Shown: positions 1 to 8,694, counted from the first letter of the stretch. The stretch is 64,000 nucleotides of DNA from DATDAW01 sp036525185 (GCA_036525185.1 DATDAW010000002.1:98260-162259); one strand, 5' to 3'. Program-made: numbers and translations. Notes: generated by a model not told the origin, from the letters alone.

Positions 1-175
1 TTTTGCGATTGAGTTCCATCGTGCGGACCGGCGGGAGCATGCCTTCGTAGCCGTCGATAAAACCAAGGACCTCCCAGTTTAAACGTTCCGCGGCCCGAAC
101 AACGCCACGAAGGACGGCGTTCAATCCGGGACAGTCGCCGCCGCTCGTCAGGACTCCGATGCGCTTGGTTGTCAT
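1..175 (-). CDS. pfkA: 6-phosphofructokinase, N-terminal part (runs off the window)
   Basis: The first 58 residues are visible, reading inward from an ATG at 175. They begin MTTKRIGVLTSGGDCPGLNA, the typical N-terminus of ATP- or PPi-dependent phosphofructokinases, with the GGDCPG nucleotide-binding loop at residues 12-17. The enzyme phosphorylates fructose-6-phosphate in glycolysis, in the cytoplasm. It lies 14 bases downstream of the D,D-carboxypeptidase gene on the same strand, so the two could be co-transcribed. The rest of the gene, including the residues that separate the ATP from the PPi type, is outside the window. Confidence 0.9.
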   Translation of the reverse strand, partial: MTTKRIGVLTSGGDCPGLNAVLRGVVRAAERLNWEVLGFIDGYEGMLPPVRTMELNRK

Positions 176-189
176 TCGAGGCGTAGATT

Positions 190-1146
190 CTATTGGTTCG
201 TTTTAATCCGGCCCGCTGCAGCCCAGTTGCGCTCGAGCTGCCAGGCCCGGCCCAGTAGCTGCTGTCCGGCGAAAAAACGGTCGCTGGCGCCGAGGATCAC
301 CACGCTTACCCGTCTCGGAGTCACGTAGACTCTCCCGTTAATCTCCCGCGATTCCGGTGCCTGCGACGACGATATGATGAGGCAATCACCCGCATTAGCC
401 GTACGACCGGTTTTGACGCCGTCCACGCCTCCGGAGCCTAGAAGCTCGTTCGTATTTCGAAGAAGGTACTGCATTTGCTCGAGATTGCGGACGATAGTAA
501 TCTTCCGTTCTTTTTGTGAAACGTAAAATTGGAACCCTTTGTCGGCCATAGCGTATTTCGTGAGTTTCGCCAGGTCGTCCGAGGTCGAATAAGGGAGTGC
601 GCCTTCACTTGGCTCCATACCCGTGGGATTTAGAAAAAGCGTGCGCTCCATGCCAAGCCGCCGGGCAAGAGCGTTCATTTGCGCGACAAACGAGTCCACG
701 GCACTCAGATCGTTGGTTCGGATCGTTTGCCCGATATGGGCTGCAATCGCGTACGAGGCGATGTTATCGGACTGCAAGAGAGCGCAATAGATCAGGTCTC
801 TCAAAGAAACGGCGTCGCCAGGATAAAGTCCGACGGGATTCACGCCTCCGACTCGCGCAGCTCCGGGCGGGATAACGATCCACTGAGACAAGTCGACGTT
901 GCGCGTCTTTGCCCAGTCGAGGGCGATTTTGGCAGTGGCGATTTTGGTCAGACTGGCGATCTGACGTTTCTTCTGACCATTGAACGACTCCAGGATGGCG
1001 CCGGATTCGTTGTCAATAATCGTGTAAGCGCTTGTGCCGTAGGTATTTTCGTTGTCCCGACTGATTGCTGGAAAAACGGTGGCGAATGAGAAAGCGATAC
1101 ATCCCAGCAGACAGACAAACCGAATTCGACGGGAAAAAGTGAGCAT
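190..1146 (-). CDS. dacA: D-alanyl-D-alanine carboxypeptidase (PBP5/DacA family)
   Basis: A 318-residue serine-type penicillin-binding protein that trims the terminal D-Ala of peptidoglycan stem peptides in the periplasm. The three active-site motifs of the S11 family are visible: SLTK at 65-68, SDN at 126-128 and KTG at 245-247. An N-terminal hydrophobic stretch (about 8-27) after two arginines is a signal peptide or anchor. I chose the ATG at 1146 because it starts the signal peptide; an in-frame TTG at 1194 would add 16 polar residues ahead of it. The protein lacks most of the C-terminal membrane-anchoring domain of E. coli PBP5. It follows the small membrane-protein gene by 70 bases on the same strand. 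Confidence 0.88.
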   Translation of the reverse strand: MLTFSRRIRFVCLLGCIAFSFATVFPAISRDNENTYGTSAYTIIDNESGAILESFNGQKKRQIASLTKIATAKIALDWAKTRNVDLSQWIVIPPGAARVGGVNPVGLYPGDAVSLRDLIYCALLQSDNIASYAIAAHIGQTIRTNDLSAVDSFVAQMNALARRLGMERTLFLNPTGMEPSEGALPYSTSDDLAKLTKYAMADKGFQFYVSQKERKITIVRNLEQMQYLLRNTNELLGSGGVDGVKTGRTANAGDCLIISSSQAPESREINGRVYVTPRRVSVVILGASDRFFAGQQLLGRAWQLERNWAAAGRIKTNQ

Positions 1147-1216
1147 GTGTGGCAAAAACTCGGCACAGTTTATGACACGTTTTCCGCTTGGCAACGAGAA
1201 AGCCTAAGCCTGCCAA

Positions 1217-1582
1217 TTACTCCACGGAAGCCTTGGGAATGGAGTAAGGATCGCCCGTTTTCAATGCGTTATAAGTCTGTTCATCGATCCAGACGTTATA
1301 AATTTCGCCATCGGATTGACCGCGGACTTTGATGAGCCAGACGCCCTTTCTATTCGTCGCCCGCAGGCCACCCGAGCCGATCGTGATTTGACGCTCTTCC
1401 TGCGGAATGAATTTCTTCTCAACGATGACGCCGTCGATACTCGAAGAAATGGCGCCGGTGCCGAGATTGGATACTCCGTAAATGATTGCGGCCAAAATGA
1501 CTGCTCCGGCGGCGATGGCGAGCCAAAGCTCGCGCTTATGCATCTCGGGGATGACAACGCGACTTTTCTCTGGCGGGTTCAC
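1217..1582 (-). CDS. Small single-pass membrane protein, function unknown
   Basis: A 121-residue protein with a short N-terminal cytoplasmic piece, one strong membrane helix at about 19-37 (LWLAIAAGAVILAAIIYGV) and a soluble C-terminal domain rich in beta-type residues. I do not recognise the family. The start is GTG at 1582, overlapping the TGA of the upstream permease gene (GTGA), which implies translational coupling. An in-frame ATG at 1543 is an alternative that keeps the membrane helix. The tight coupling suggests it acts with the AI-2E family permease, but nothing in the sequence proves this. Confidence 0.65.
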   Translation of the reverse strand: MNPPEKSRVVIPEMHKRELWLAIAAGAVILAAIIYGVSNLGTGAISSSIDGVIVEKKFIPQEERQITIGSGGLRATNRKGVWLIKVRGQSDGEIYNVWIDEQTYNALKTGDPYSIPKASVE

Positions 1583-2859
1583 GGGCCGTTAACAGGAACG
1601 AGAGAATCATCCTTTGCGGGTTTCAGCCAGACGTAGCGGGTGAGCAACACTTTCAACGTCGCTGTCAGCGGGATGGCAAGAATGGCGCCAAGCAGACCGC
1701 CCAGCAAAAGGCTCCATGCAAATACCGAAATGATGATCGTCATGGGATGCAAGCCGACGCTGTCGCCGACGATCTTTGGAGAGATGAAAATGCCTTCGAT
1801 CTGCTGCACGGCGATGAAGATGACCGTGACCGCAACGGGATGTTGCCAGTCCTTGAACTCGATCGCGGCAATGATCACCGCCGGCAGCCAGCACAAAATG
1901 ATGCCGAGATAGGGGATGATACAGAGGAAACACACCATCAACCCGATAAGCAGCGCAAACGGCAGGCCCATGATAATCAGAGCTGTTCCCGTGAGAATGC
2001 CGTCGATGATGCTTACGAGCAGTTGTCCCCGGAAAAAAGCGATGAGATATCCATTAATCTCCTCGATGACGACGACGACTTCGTCCTTGAATCGCGACGC
2101 CCGCAGCGGCAGGTATCCGCTCCAATTCTCAGCAATATTATCGGCGTCTTTCAGGAAGAAAAACAGGTAAACGGGGACGATGAAAAGCCCGACGATAAAG
2201 CCAAAAACGCCCAAAAATCCGCCGATGCTGCCTTGAACGATTTGCCATGCTTTTGCAGAAACGGCAGGAATTTGGTCCTGAAGCCATTTCTGTGCTTCGG
2301 GACCGAAAAGGACATTCATCGGGTCCGTAACTGCGGGGGCTGGTTCGAGCTGCGGCAGTCCGGACTCCGGAGTGGCCCCGGGCACGGGCGTGGACAGGGA
2401 AAGGGGGGTGGGTGATGGCGGAGGCGTCTCCTTGTGCTCGCGTTTAAAGGGTCCCCAATCCGGGAGCCGCGGCGCGTATTTCCGGGCATTGTCCTCGATC
2501 AGCACGCGCACTTTCGAGACGATGCCTGGAACGTCTTTGCCGAAACGCACACTCTGATCGTAAATCGCGGGAACGACCCAGATAAGAATGCCCGTAATCG
2601 CCATAATGAACACTGCGAAAACGATAATCACCGACGGCACGCGCGGGATTTTCCGTTGGACAAGCCAGGCGACGAGCGGCTCCATGAGATAGGCAAGCAC
2701 GCCTGCCACTGCGACGGGCAGGAGTAACGGCTGGAGAAACGAGAGCGTCTTGCCTGTGAGATAGATCACCAGCACGACGAGGCCCGCGATAACGAGTAAG
2801 GAAAGACCAGTGATGGCGGTCCAAAGCGTTCGTTTTTGCCAGGGCGTTGGTATTTGCAT
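1579..2859 (-). CDS. AI-2E family transporter (UPF0118/PerM-like permease)
   Basis: About 426 residues from the ATG at 2859, with the layout of the AI-2E transporter family: two N-terminal helices, a third helix, a long soluble region, and a C-terminal bundle of helices carrying the family-like stretch GLPFALLIGLMVCFLCIIPYLG. Family members export small molecules or ions; the substrate cannot be read from sequence. The soluble loop holds an unusual proline-rich insert (around residues 140-175, PPPSPTPLSLSTPVPG). An upstream GTG at 2937 would add 26 residues without a clear ribosome-binding site. The gene heads a minus-strand run with the small membrane protein, dacA and pfkA. Confidence 0.85.
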   Translation of the reverse strand: MQIPTPWQKRTLWTAITGLSLLVIAGLVVLVIYLTGKTLSFLQPLLLPVAVAGVLAYLMEPLVAWLVQRKIPRVPSVIIVFAVFIMAITGILIWVVPAIYDQSVRFGKDVPGIVSKVRVLIEDNARKYAPRLPDWGPFKREHKETPPPSPTPLSLSTPVPGATPESGLPQLEPAPAVTDPMNVLFGPEAQKWLQDQIPAVSAKAWQIVQGSIGGFLGVFGFIVGLFIVPVYLFFFLKDADNIAENWSGYLPLRASRFKDEVVVVIEEINGYLIAFFRGQLLVSIIDGILTGTALIIMGLPFALLIGLMVCFLCIIPYLGIILCWLPAVIIAAIEFKDWQHPVAVTVIFIAVQQIEGIFISPKIVGDSVGLHPMTIIISVFAWSLLLGGLLGAILAIPLTATLKVLLTRYVWLKPAKDDSLVPVNGP

Positions 2860-3078
2860 CAAGAATCGGGATCGCACGGAGCATATAGAGGGAATGTGCG
2901 GTTTCAGCAACCTCCGCGTTAACCGCACAGCCTGCACCTGGCTTTTCGATAGCCATGGCGTCTTCCGGCCGAAAATAAGTGTTAATCTAGAACGAAATCC
3001 GGGCGGTTGACGGCAAAAAATTCGCCATAGTCATCCCCTGCTAAGCGGTGACTCGTAACGCGAGTTCGGACAACGGGA

Positions 3079-3555
3079 TCAGACTTTGATTCGGTCGCGC
3101 ATGCCGCCCAATGTGAACGTGCGGACCATGTCGCTCGCCAGAAAATCATGCGGGAATCCCAGGGAGGTGGCGCTGGCTTGATCCAGCCTCTTGAGTGGTT
3201 CCGGAGAAAAGGTGATGTCCAGACTCCCGATGTTATCCGCCGGTTGAGTGAGTCTCCGGGCGCCGATGATGGGAATCACCGGAACCGGCCGAAGGCGGAG
3301 CCACGCGAGGGCAACCTGGGCCGGAGTGACTTCCATTTCCCTGGCGAGCGCTACGACTTCCTGGATGGTCCGTTCATCCGATTCGCTTGCGGTGCCGACC
3401 CCTTCAACATTTCGCTGTTAAGCCGGGCGCTTGCATCTGCGGCGTTCGCCGGGTTTTCGGAGAGATATTTCCCTGTGAGCAATCCACCGCGCAGGGGCGA
3501 CCAGGCCAGTCATTTGCTGATCCCTGGCTACGGGAATCAGCTCCCGGCCATTGAA
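3079..3555 (-). pseudogene. Aldo/keto reductase, frameshifted C-terminal remnant
   Basis: Three reading frames must be joined to give aldo/keto reductase sequence. Upstream comes ELIPVARDQ (near 3545-3520), then in another frame LAWSPLRGGLLTGKYLSENP followed by NAADASARLNSEMLKG, then in a third frame ESDERTIQEVVALAREMEVT followed by PAQVALAWLRLRP down to the stop at 3079. AWSPL-GGLLTGKY and the VALAWL helix are hallmarks of the NADPH-binding C-terminal half of the TIM barrel. The N-terminal half with the catalytic Asp-Tyr-Lys-His set is missing, replaced by an SDR fragment. The frameshifts lie near 3510 and 3405. The gene is clearly dead unless these are sequencing errors. Confidence 0.8.
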
Positions 3556-3660
3556 GGGCGGATGGCCGCCACGAGTAGTCGTGCTGCCGATCCACAGCAG
3601 CAGGTCGGATTGCTGGGCGCGGAAACGCGGGAGCACGGCGCGGTTGACGCGTTGCGCGCC
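3553..3660 (-). pseudogene. Short-chain dehydrogenase fragment (36 codons), paralogue of the SDR at 4870-5772
   Basis: The translation contains RVNRAVLPRFRAQQSDLLLW followed by IGSTTTRGGHPPF. The intact SDR downstream reads almost the same over this stretch (residues 118-153 of that protein), including the catalytic-serine region IGSTTT. Similarity stops abruptly on both sides: an AraC-type regulator on the opposite strand begins on one side and an aldo/keto reductase remnant on the other. This is an isolated internal piece of an SDR gene, consistent with a duplicated and decayed redox locus or an ancient recombination. Confidence 0.75.
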
Positions 3661-4040
3661 GAGGTCTCGGACCGTTGTGCAGTCTCGAAAGCGATGGCGG
3701 TGAATCCGCTGGAGGATGATTTGCTCGATCCGCTCCTGCGGTTGCTCGAGCTTTTGGATCAATCTGGCCATATTCCGATGCTGGCGCCTCTCATCGAGCG
3801 CGAGCTCCTCTACCGGCTGGTGCTCGGCATTTCAGGGCCGTGACAAACATGAGTCCCCTCCAGTTTCAAAAGCAGATCCGGCTGCGAGAGGCGCCGCAGG
3901 TTGTTATCCCAGAACGCGGACGCCGCCAGTGTCGGCTTCGAGGTCGGTTACGAAAGCCCATCTCAATTTAGCCGCGAATACCGTAGATTATTCCGTGCGC
4001 CGCCTGGCCGGGACACGACACAAATGCGTCGTGTGTTGTT
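3661..4040 (+). pseudogene. AraC-family (YqhC-like) transcriptional regulator, decayed
   Basis: One frame gives LLDPLLRLLELLDQSGHIPM followed by LAPLIERELLYRLVLG (about 3715-3835), which matches the end of the AraC_N sensor domain. After a stop at 3843, a second frame gives MSPLQFQKQIRLREA (from 3849), the second helix-turn-helix region. A third frame gives ASVGFEVGYESPSQFSREYR and RLF (about 3928-3996), the signature of the C-terminal HTH. The first HTH helices between the sensor and DNA-binding parts are deleted, and there is at least one frameshift. Regulators of this type often sit divergent to aldo/keto reductase and SDR genes, as the remnants here do. Confidence 0.78.
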
Positions 4041-4087
4041 ACTCCGCGGCAGTGGTTCGTGACCGTCTCCCGAATTCTCGACGCTGG

Positions 4088-4303
4088 TCAAGTTGAGTGA
4101 AGGACATTTTCGATCAACCGGATGGAACCCGCCATTGGATTCGCCATTGAGCCGTGCGAAATGGCCAGCAATTTTGGAATTCCGTGTGTCATCATGATGA
4201 TGCCGAAAGCGGCGCGCAGGAGCGAAGAGCTAACAGGTCCTGCGGCTGCATAGAGCCTTTCAAGCGAGGGAAACAACAATTTAACAGGCGGGCGCGCTGG
4301 CAT
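4088..4303 (-). pseudogene. DoxX-family membrane protein, truncated N-terminal remnant
   Basis: An open frame of 71 codons from ATG 4303 contains LLRAAFGIIMMTHGIPKLLA, which resembles the first membrane helix and following HG-x-K-L motif of DoxX-family proteins. Those are normally around 130-150 residues with four helices; this frame stops after one, and I find no continuation downstream. It is best read as a broken gene belonging to the same decayed region. The assignment rests on one motif, so a short unrelated membrane peptide is possible. Confidence 0.5.
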
Positions 4304-4869
4304 TTTTCTAGAAGCAAGATTAGGAACGGTAATAGTGTCACAACAGGTTGTCGTTGTGGTGGCGTAGCTAGAAGAAACGTTTTGGCGCCCTGCGCGTAAT
4401 CCGCCTTCCGTGAGCAAGGAGCGACGCACAATTCACGATCTCCTCCGGTGTCCCGAAGTTCTCGAGTGACGCGAGATTGGGCAACTCCGGCTTTCTTTTT
4501 ATGTGCGCGGATCCCACGGGGTTTGTTTGCTGCGGGCTTGAGTGGTTCATTGGAGTTAAAAGTAAGACGGGCTGCATGTTTGTTACAGTCAGAACGTTGG
4601 AATAGCGATTATTCGGAAAATGAATGAGCCGTCAATGAATTGTAGGTATCGCATTTCTTCCATGTCATAGCGTATTCTTCCGCGGGAATGTGTGTCAGCC
4701 AACGGTCAAAATCGTAACGAAGTGTGACGGCCTGTAAGCGCCGGCATACTTTGTTACAAAATTGTTGTGCCGGTTTGGAATCCCTTTGACGGGCGAGAGA
4801 AAGGAGCAATACAGCGAGTCGGTAAGGTCGAATTGAAATTCGAATCTGGAATGACTTGCGAAGGCCCCG
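4304..4869. other. Stretch without a recognisable gene
   Basis: Only short open frames occur here (for example 4368-4577 and 4609-4809, both on the minus strand). Neither has a recognisable motif or a clear ribosome-binding site. The base composition is more AT-rich than the flanking genes. It separates the pseudogene cluster from the first intact SDR and is probably more decayed sequence. Confidence 0.5.
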
Positions 4870-5772
4870 TCAAAAACGCCGGGTGAGTGTCGGAGTTAGC
4901 AGGTCGCCGATGCCCATGCGGTGCGCAAAATCGATCCGGACCTGATCGGCGACGGCGCTCACTTCCTTGCAGCCATCGCCGAGAAAATCGATGATCGTGC
5001 GGAAAGGTCGGTTGCCCGGAGCGAGACTGACGACCCGCGCCACTTCGTCGGCCACGGCTTGGGGATCGGCGTGATCCGGTGTGAGCCGGGAGAGCCGTGT
5101 TCCGATGGCGTCCAGGATGCCTTGGTAACGCGCGTCGTAGTCTGAGACCGTTTGCGCATCGGACGGTTTACCAGCATTGGGAAAATGCGAGGTGCCCTTC
5201 GTGAAGGCTCCGGGAACGACGATTGTCGTCTCGATGCCGAATCGCGCGACTTCGTAAGCGTAGTCAACGGCCAGAGAGTCCATCGCCGCCTTTGACGCGG
5301 CATACGGCCCCATGAAAGGCGGATGACCGCCACGTGTGGTCGTGCTGCCAATCCACAGGAGCAAGCCGGATTGCTGGGCACGGAAGCGGGGAAGGACAGC
5401 TCGATTGATGCGCTGCGAGCCAAGGACATTCACGTCGTAGGCTTTTATCATTTCTTCCGGGGTAAAGGCTTCAGCGGGACCGACCAGGAGGTGTCCGGCA
5501 TTGTGGATGACGACGTCGAGCTGGCCGTGTTCGTGATAGATAGTATCGACGGCGCCGTCTGCGGAGTCCTGCGATTGAACATCGAGTTCCAGTGGGCGAA
5601 GGTCCGCCTTGTGTTTGCTGGCGAATGCTTCCAATTCGCGGACGGCCGGAGCGTTGCGGCCGGCGATATCGCGCATGCTGGCGTAAACGGTGTGGCCGGC
5701 TTTTGCCAGAGTGTGGGCACATAGTTTGCCAATGCCACTGGAGGCGCCCGTAATTAGGATGATGGATTTCAT
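4870..5772 (-). CDS. Short-chain dehydrogenase/reductase (classical SDR)
   Basis: A 300-residue NAD(P)-dependent oxidoreductase. The Rossmann glycine motif GASSGIG is at residues 9-15, NAG at 91-93, the catalytic serine region IGSTTT at 141-146, and the YxxxK pair is Y157/K161. An arginine after the second strand (ASMRD) favours NADP(H). The start ATG at 5772 places the first beta strand directly at the N-terminus; a longer frame to 5895 adds only low-quality sequence. The substrate is unknown; the 300-residue length and extended C-terminus resemble SDRs often annotated as ketoreductases acting on sugars, steroids or retinol. A fragment of a close paralogue lies at 3553-3660. Confidence 0.85.
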   Translation of the reverse strand: MKSIILITGASSGIGKLCAHTLAKAGHTVYASMRDIAGRNAPAVRELEAFASKHKADLRPLELDVQSQDSADGAVDTIYHEHGQLDVVIHNAGHLLVGPAEAFTPEEMIKAYDVNVLGSQRINRAVLPRFRAQQSGLLLWIGSTTTRGGHPPFMGPYAASKAAMDSLAVDYAYEVARFGIETTIVVPGAFTKGTSHFPNAGKPSDAQTVSDYDARYQGILDAIGTRLSRLTPDHADPQAVADEVARVVSLAPGNRPFRTIIDFLGDGCKEVSAVADQVRIDFAHRMGIGDLLTPTLTRRF

Positions 5773-5821
5773 GGAATGGAGTGATGCGGAATGAATGTAG
5801 TTTGGTTGGCGGACGAACGGG

Positions 5822-6301
5822 TCAGGAGCGGGCCAATCGATGTTGCAGCGCGTGCGAAGCCCATCCGGCGAAGGAGCCGAGTGCGGCGGCGCCACCGAGT
5901 TCCAGGAGCGACTCGGGTGAGGGTTCGCGATGCGACGCGAAGTAGGAGATCAAGCCGAGGAAGTAGCAGAGGAGGTTGTTCAATACCGGCACGGCTCGAA
6001 GGGAAACGACGATCATGGCCACGGCGAACACGACCACGGATAGCGTAAAGACGCCGAAAGTGGATTTGAGAGTGCCGATAGCGAGTGCGGCGAGAATGCC
6101 AAACGTGATTCCCAGAAGAACGCAGCCAAGGTTAATTAACCCGTCGCGAACGTTAACTCCTCGGGTGAAAAAGGCGACCCAGCCAATGAACATGGCCCAT
6201 ACCGGCAAGGTGAGTGTCAGGCTCGCTCCCGCAGCGAGGGCGGCGGCAACCGCCGCTACAGCCGTAAAGAGGAAAAAAGTAAACAGAGATGGTGTTTTCA
6301 T
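5822..6301 (-). CDS. DUF1097 family membrane protein
   Basis: A 159-residue integral membrane protein with about five hydrophobic segments. The stretch WAMFIGWVAFFTRGVN near residues 35-50 and the following glycine-rich helices match the DUF1097 (YcdZ-like) family, whose function is unknown. It lies between two SDR genes on the same strand, 49 bases upstream of the first SDR and 51 bases downstream of the second, so the three may form one transcription unit. A transport or stress role with the SDRs is only a guess. Confidence 0.7.
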   Translation of the reverse strand: MKTPSLFTFFLFTAVAAVAAALAAGASLTLTLPVWAMFIGWVAFFTRGVNVRDGLINLGCVLLGITFGILAALAIGTLKSTFGVFTLSVVVFAVAMIVVSLRAVPVLNNLLCYFLGLISYFASHREPSPESLLELGGAAALGSFAGWASHALQHRLARS

Positions 6302-6352
6302 AAGTGTTTCTTTGCGAGGTTAGAGTGCGATTTGTGACTGATGGGTGTAGGG

Positions 6353-7126
6353 TTAGACGATGCCGCCGTTGGCCCGGAGGGTTTGTCCGTTGACCCAGCC
6401 GCCATCGGGACCGACAAGAAACGAAACGACTCCGGCGATATCTTCGGGCCGGCCCAGCCGCTCGAGAGGAGCCATTTTGGCCATGTGCGCGATTTGCTCC
6501 GGCGTTTTGCCGTCGAGGAACAGATCGGTGGCCGTTGGTCCGGGAGCCACGGCGTTCACGGAAATTTCGCGGCCGCGGAGTTCCTTGGCGAAGATGTTCG
6601 TCAGCGTCTCCACTGCCGATTTCGTGGCGGCGTAGGGCGCGTAGCCGGGCAGCGCAAGTCCGACGACACTCGTGGAAAAATTCACAATCCGGCCACCCTG
6701 GCGCAGCCGCTTGGCCGCGATTCGAAGGGCGTTGAAGGTTCCCTTCACATTGATAGCAAAAAGGCGGTCAAACAGCGCGTCGTCCGTATCCACCACATTC
6801 ACAAAGCCGGTCTGCATGATGCCGGCGTTGTTAACGATGATGTCGACTCCACCAAAGGCTTCTTCCGCTTTGTCGAAAAGCGCGGAGACTTCAACGGGTT
6901 TGGAGACATCCGCCTGCACCGCGATGGCTTGTCCGCCTCGGGCCTGGATTTCCCGGACGACTTTCTCGGCGTCGCCGGCGCGTCCCGCGTAATTGATGAT
7001 TACCGCGAGGCCGTCGTCGGCGAGGCGTTTGGCGATCGCTGCACCGATGCCGCGTGAAGAACCGGTGATGATGGCGACTTTGGGTAAGCTGGCTGAGTTC
7101 GTTGGCTGGGATTCGATGTTGTTCAT
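6353..7126 (-). CDS. Short-chain dehydrogenase/reductase (3-oxoacyl-ACP reductase-like)
   Basis: A 257-residue classical SDR. The cofactor loop TGSSRGIG is at residues 21-28, NNAG follows the fourth strand, the catalytic serine lies in FSTSVVG, YxxxK is YAATK, and the C-terminus has the usual VSFLVGPDGGWVNGQ pattern. The residues after strand two (INYAGR) resemble NADP-using family members. It is transcribed divergently from the LysR-family gene at 7201 across 74 bases, a common arrangement in which the regulator controls the dehydrogenase. The substrate cannot be inferred. Confidence 0.87.
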   Translation of the reverse strand: MNNIESQPTNSASLPKVAIITGSSRGIGAAIAKRLADDGLAVIINYAGRAGDAEKVVREIQARGGQAIAVQADVSKPVEVSALFDKAEEAFGGVDIIVNNAGIMQTGFVNVVDTDDALFDRLFAINVKGTFNALRIAAKRLRQGGRIVNFSTSVVGLALPGYAPYAATKSAVETLTNIFAKELRGREISVNAVAPGPTATDLFLDGKTPEQIAHMAKMAPLERLGRPEDIAGVVSFLVGPDGGWVNGQTLRANGGIV

Positions 7127-7187
7127 GACGCCGCCACTGTGCTCGGGGCAGTCGTTTTCTTGTAGCCATTGGATTTGGGTAATGCTT

Positions 7188-7202
7188 ATTCAGAAACTGA
7201 AT
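7188..7202. promoter_or_regulatory. Putative LysR-type operator (T-N11-A dyad)
   Basis: ATTCAGAAACTGAAT is a perfect 6-3-6 inverted repeat with the T-N11-A form expected of LysR-regulator boxes. It sits in the divergent region between an SDR gene and a LysR gene and overlaps the LysR start codon at 7201. That position would suit autorepression. Only the sequence pattern supports this. Confidence 0.35.
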
Positions 7203-8121
7203 GACACCGTACGATGACCTCTCGCTTTTGCGTGCTTTCGTGCGCATCGTGGAAAGCGGCAGCATTTCCGCTGGAGCGCGCACGCTCAAAGTTCCGCAGC
7301 CCACGCTGAGCCGTTACTTGCGGACTCTGGAGGAACGCAGCGGGGCAGCCCTCCTGCGGCGCGATACGCATCGGATGAATTTGACGGAAGCGGGACACCG
7401 GCTGTTGGCGGATGCGCGGACTCTGTTATCGCTGGCGGAGGACGCAACACAGCGATTGCGAGACGATCAGACAGGACTGCGCGGCCACCTGCGGCTGTTT
7501 GCGACGATCGATTTTGGGCAATCCACCGTTACCCGACTCATCACCCGTTTTTTGCAGGCACATCCTGGTGTCACTGCTGAATTGGGCTACAGCAATCGCC
7601 CGTTGCAAATGATCGAAGGAGGGTATGATGCCGGTGTCACCGTGGGCACGATCACCGACGAGAGCGTGGTTGCCCGGCCGGCTGGCAAAGTGGTGCGTTA
7701 TCTTGTGGCCGCGCCGCGTCTCGTGGAGGGCCGTCCCGCGGTCAAAGAGCCGGGGGATTTGCAGTCGTGGCCGTGGATTTCGCTATCGGGCGTTCAATTT
7801 GGTGGACCCGACAGGGTCGCGCTCACGTCGCCCAAACGCGATGGAGCGACGCTGCACATTGCGCCCGTGCTGATTTCTGAGGGTGTGACGAGCCTGCGTG
7901 AGGCGGTGCGGGCTGGACTTGGCGTGGCGGTCCTGCCGGATTGGCTCGCGCGAGAGGACCTGGTTTCGGGGCGGCTGGTTCGCGTCCTGCCGCTCTGGAA
8001 TGCAAAGGAACTGCCGGTTCACGTTATTTATCAAGGCCAGCGGCTGCTTCCCGCCCGTGTTCGGGCGTTCGTCGACTTTGCCGTGACGTACATGACGACT
8101 GAAATGCACACGAACCCGTGA
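7201..8121 (+). CDS. LysR family transcriptional regulator
   Basis: A 306-residue regulator. The N-terminal winged helix-turn-helix (residues about 7-65) reads SLLRAFVRIVESGSISAGA, then LKVPQPTLSRYLRTLE, typical of LysR. The rest is a periplasmic-binding-protein-like effector domain containing the usual hinge and a GVTSLREAVRAGLGVAVLPD-type stretch near residue 230. It probably controls the divergently oriented SDR at 7126. The effector is unknown. Confidence 0.9.
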   Translation: MTPYDDLSLLRAFVRIVESGSISAGARTLKVPQPTLSRYLRTLEERSGAALLRRDTHRMNLTEAGHRLLADARTLLSLAEDATQRLRDDQTGLRGHLRLFATIDFGQSTVTRLITRFLQAHPGVTAELGYSNRPLQMIEGGYDAGVTVGTITDESVVARPAGKVVRYLVAAPRLVEGRPAVKEPGDLQSWPWISLSGVQFGGPDRVALTSPKRDGATLHIAPVLISEGVTSLREAVRAGLGVAVLPDWLAREDLVSGRLVRVLPLWNAKELPVHVIYQGQRLLPARVRAFVDFAVTYMTTEMHTNP

Positions 8122-8694
8122 GCAGCGGGGCAAAGTCCATCAGGCTGTTGGCGGAGGCGGTTATTGAACTACTCCTCAAACACCTGGGCGTTCATTTTCC
8201 AGAGCAAATCATCGGCCGTTTTCGCGATCTGAGTAAAGGTCGGTGAGTTTGTTAATGATCGAAGCGGCTTCGTCAAAGAACCCGTGGAGGACAATAAACT
8301 TGGACCTTCGAATGCCGCCGGAGTCATGGCCGCATGGTTTCGAAAACGGTATGCAATCCATAGACGCCCAGCATCGGTTTCGCCATGCAGGAGGTGTTAA
8401 CCTGCCTATAACAAGTTACCCCGTCGCCTGCTCAAACAAACCAGTCTTTCGCAATTCACCTTGTGATCGATTTTTATTCCTGGCATTTGGTGGATATTTT
8501 TCTACCCCATTTGGTGGGGAAAGAGTATCCACGGCCGGAAAGTGTAAATGGGTTTACTCATAACTTTCGTTTTTTCGTTCAGCACGCGACGGCTTAAATG
8601 TTGACCGTGGCGGAATTTTCAACATATAGCTGCGGCCTGATCTTCTGCGTTTATTTCAATTACGAGGTAACAAGGAGCAAAAAGGGCAACTCTT
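8122..8694. other. Long intergenic stretch without a convincing gene
   Basis: No open frame has recognisable homology. On the minus strand around 8165-8290 one frame ends TFTQIAKTADDLLWKMNAQV and an overlapping frame gives FFDEAASIINKLTDLYS; both look protein-like but neither has a start or a known family, so this may be the tail of a decayed gene. The part from 8400 to 8690 is AT-richer and must hold the promoter of the SDR at 8695. Confidence 0.5.

Noticed and set aside
4368..4577. 69-codon minus-strand frame
   Set aside because: No recognisable domain; the stretch PNLASLENFGTPEEIVNCAS looks protein-like but has no context or start signal.
4609..4809. 66-codon minus-strand frame
   Set aside because: No motif, no clear ribosome-binding site, and it lies in a stretch next to pseudogenes.
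8243..8563. 106-codon plus-strand frame
   Set aside because: No recognisable family, irregular composition and no ribosome-binding site; probably chance.
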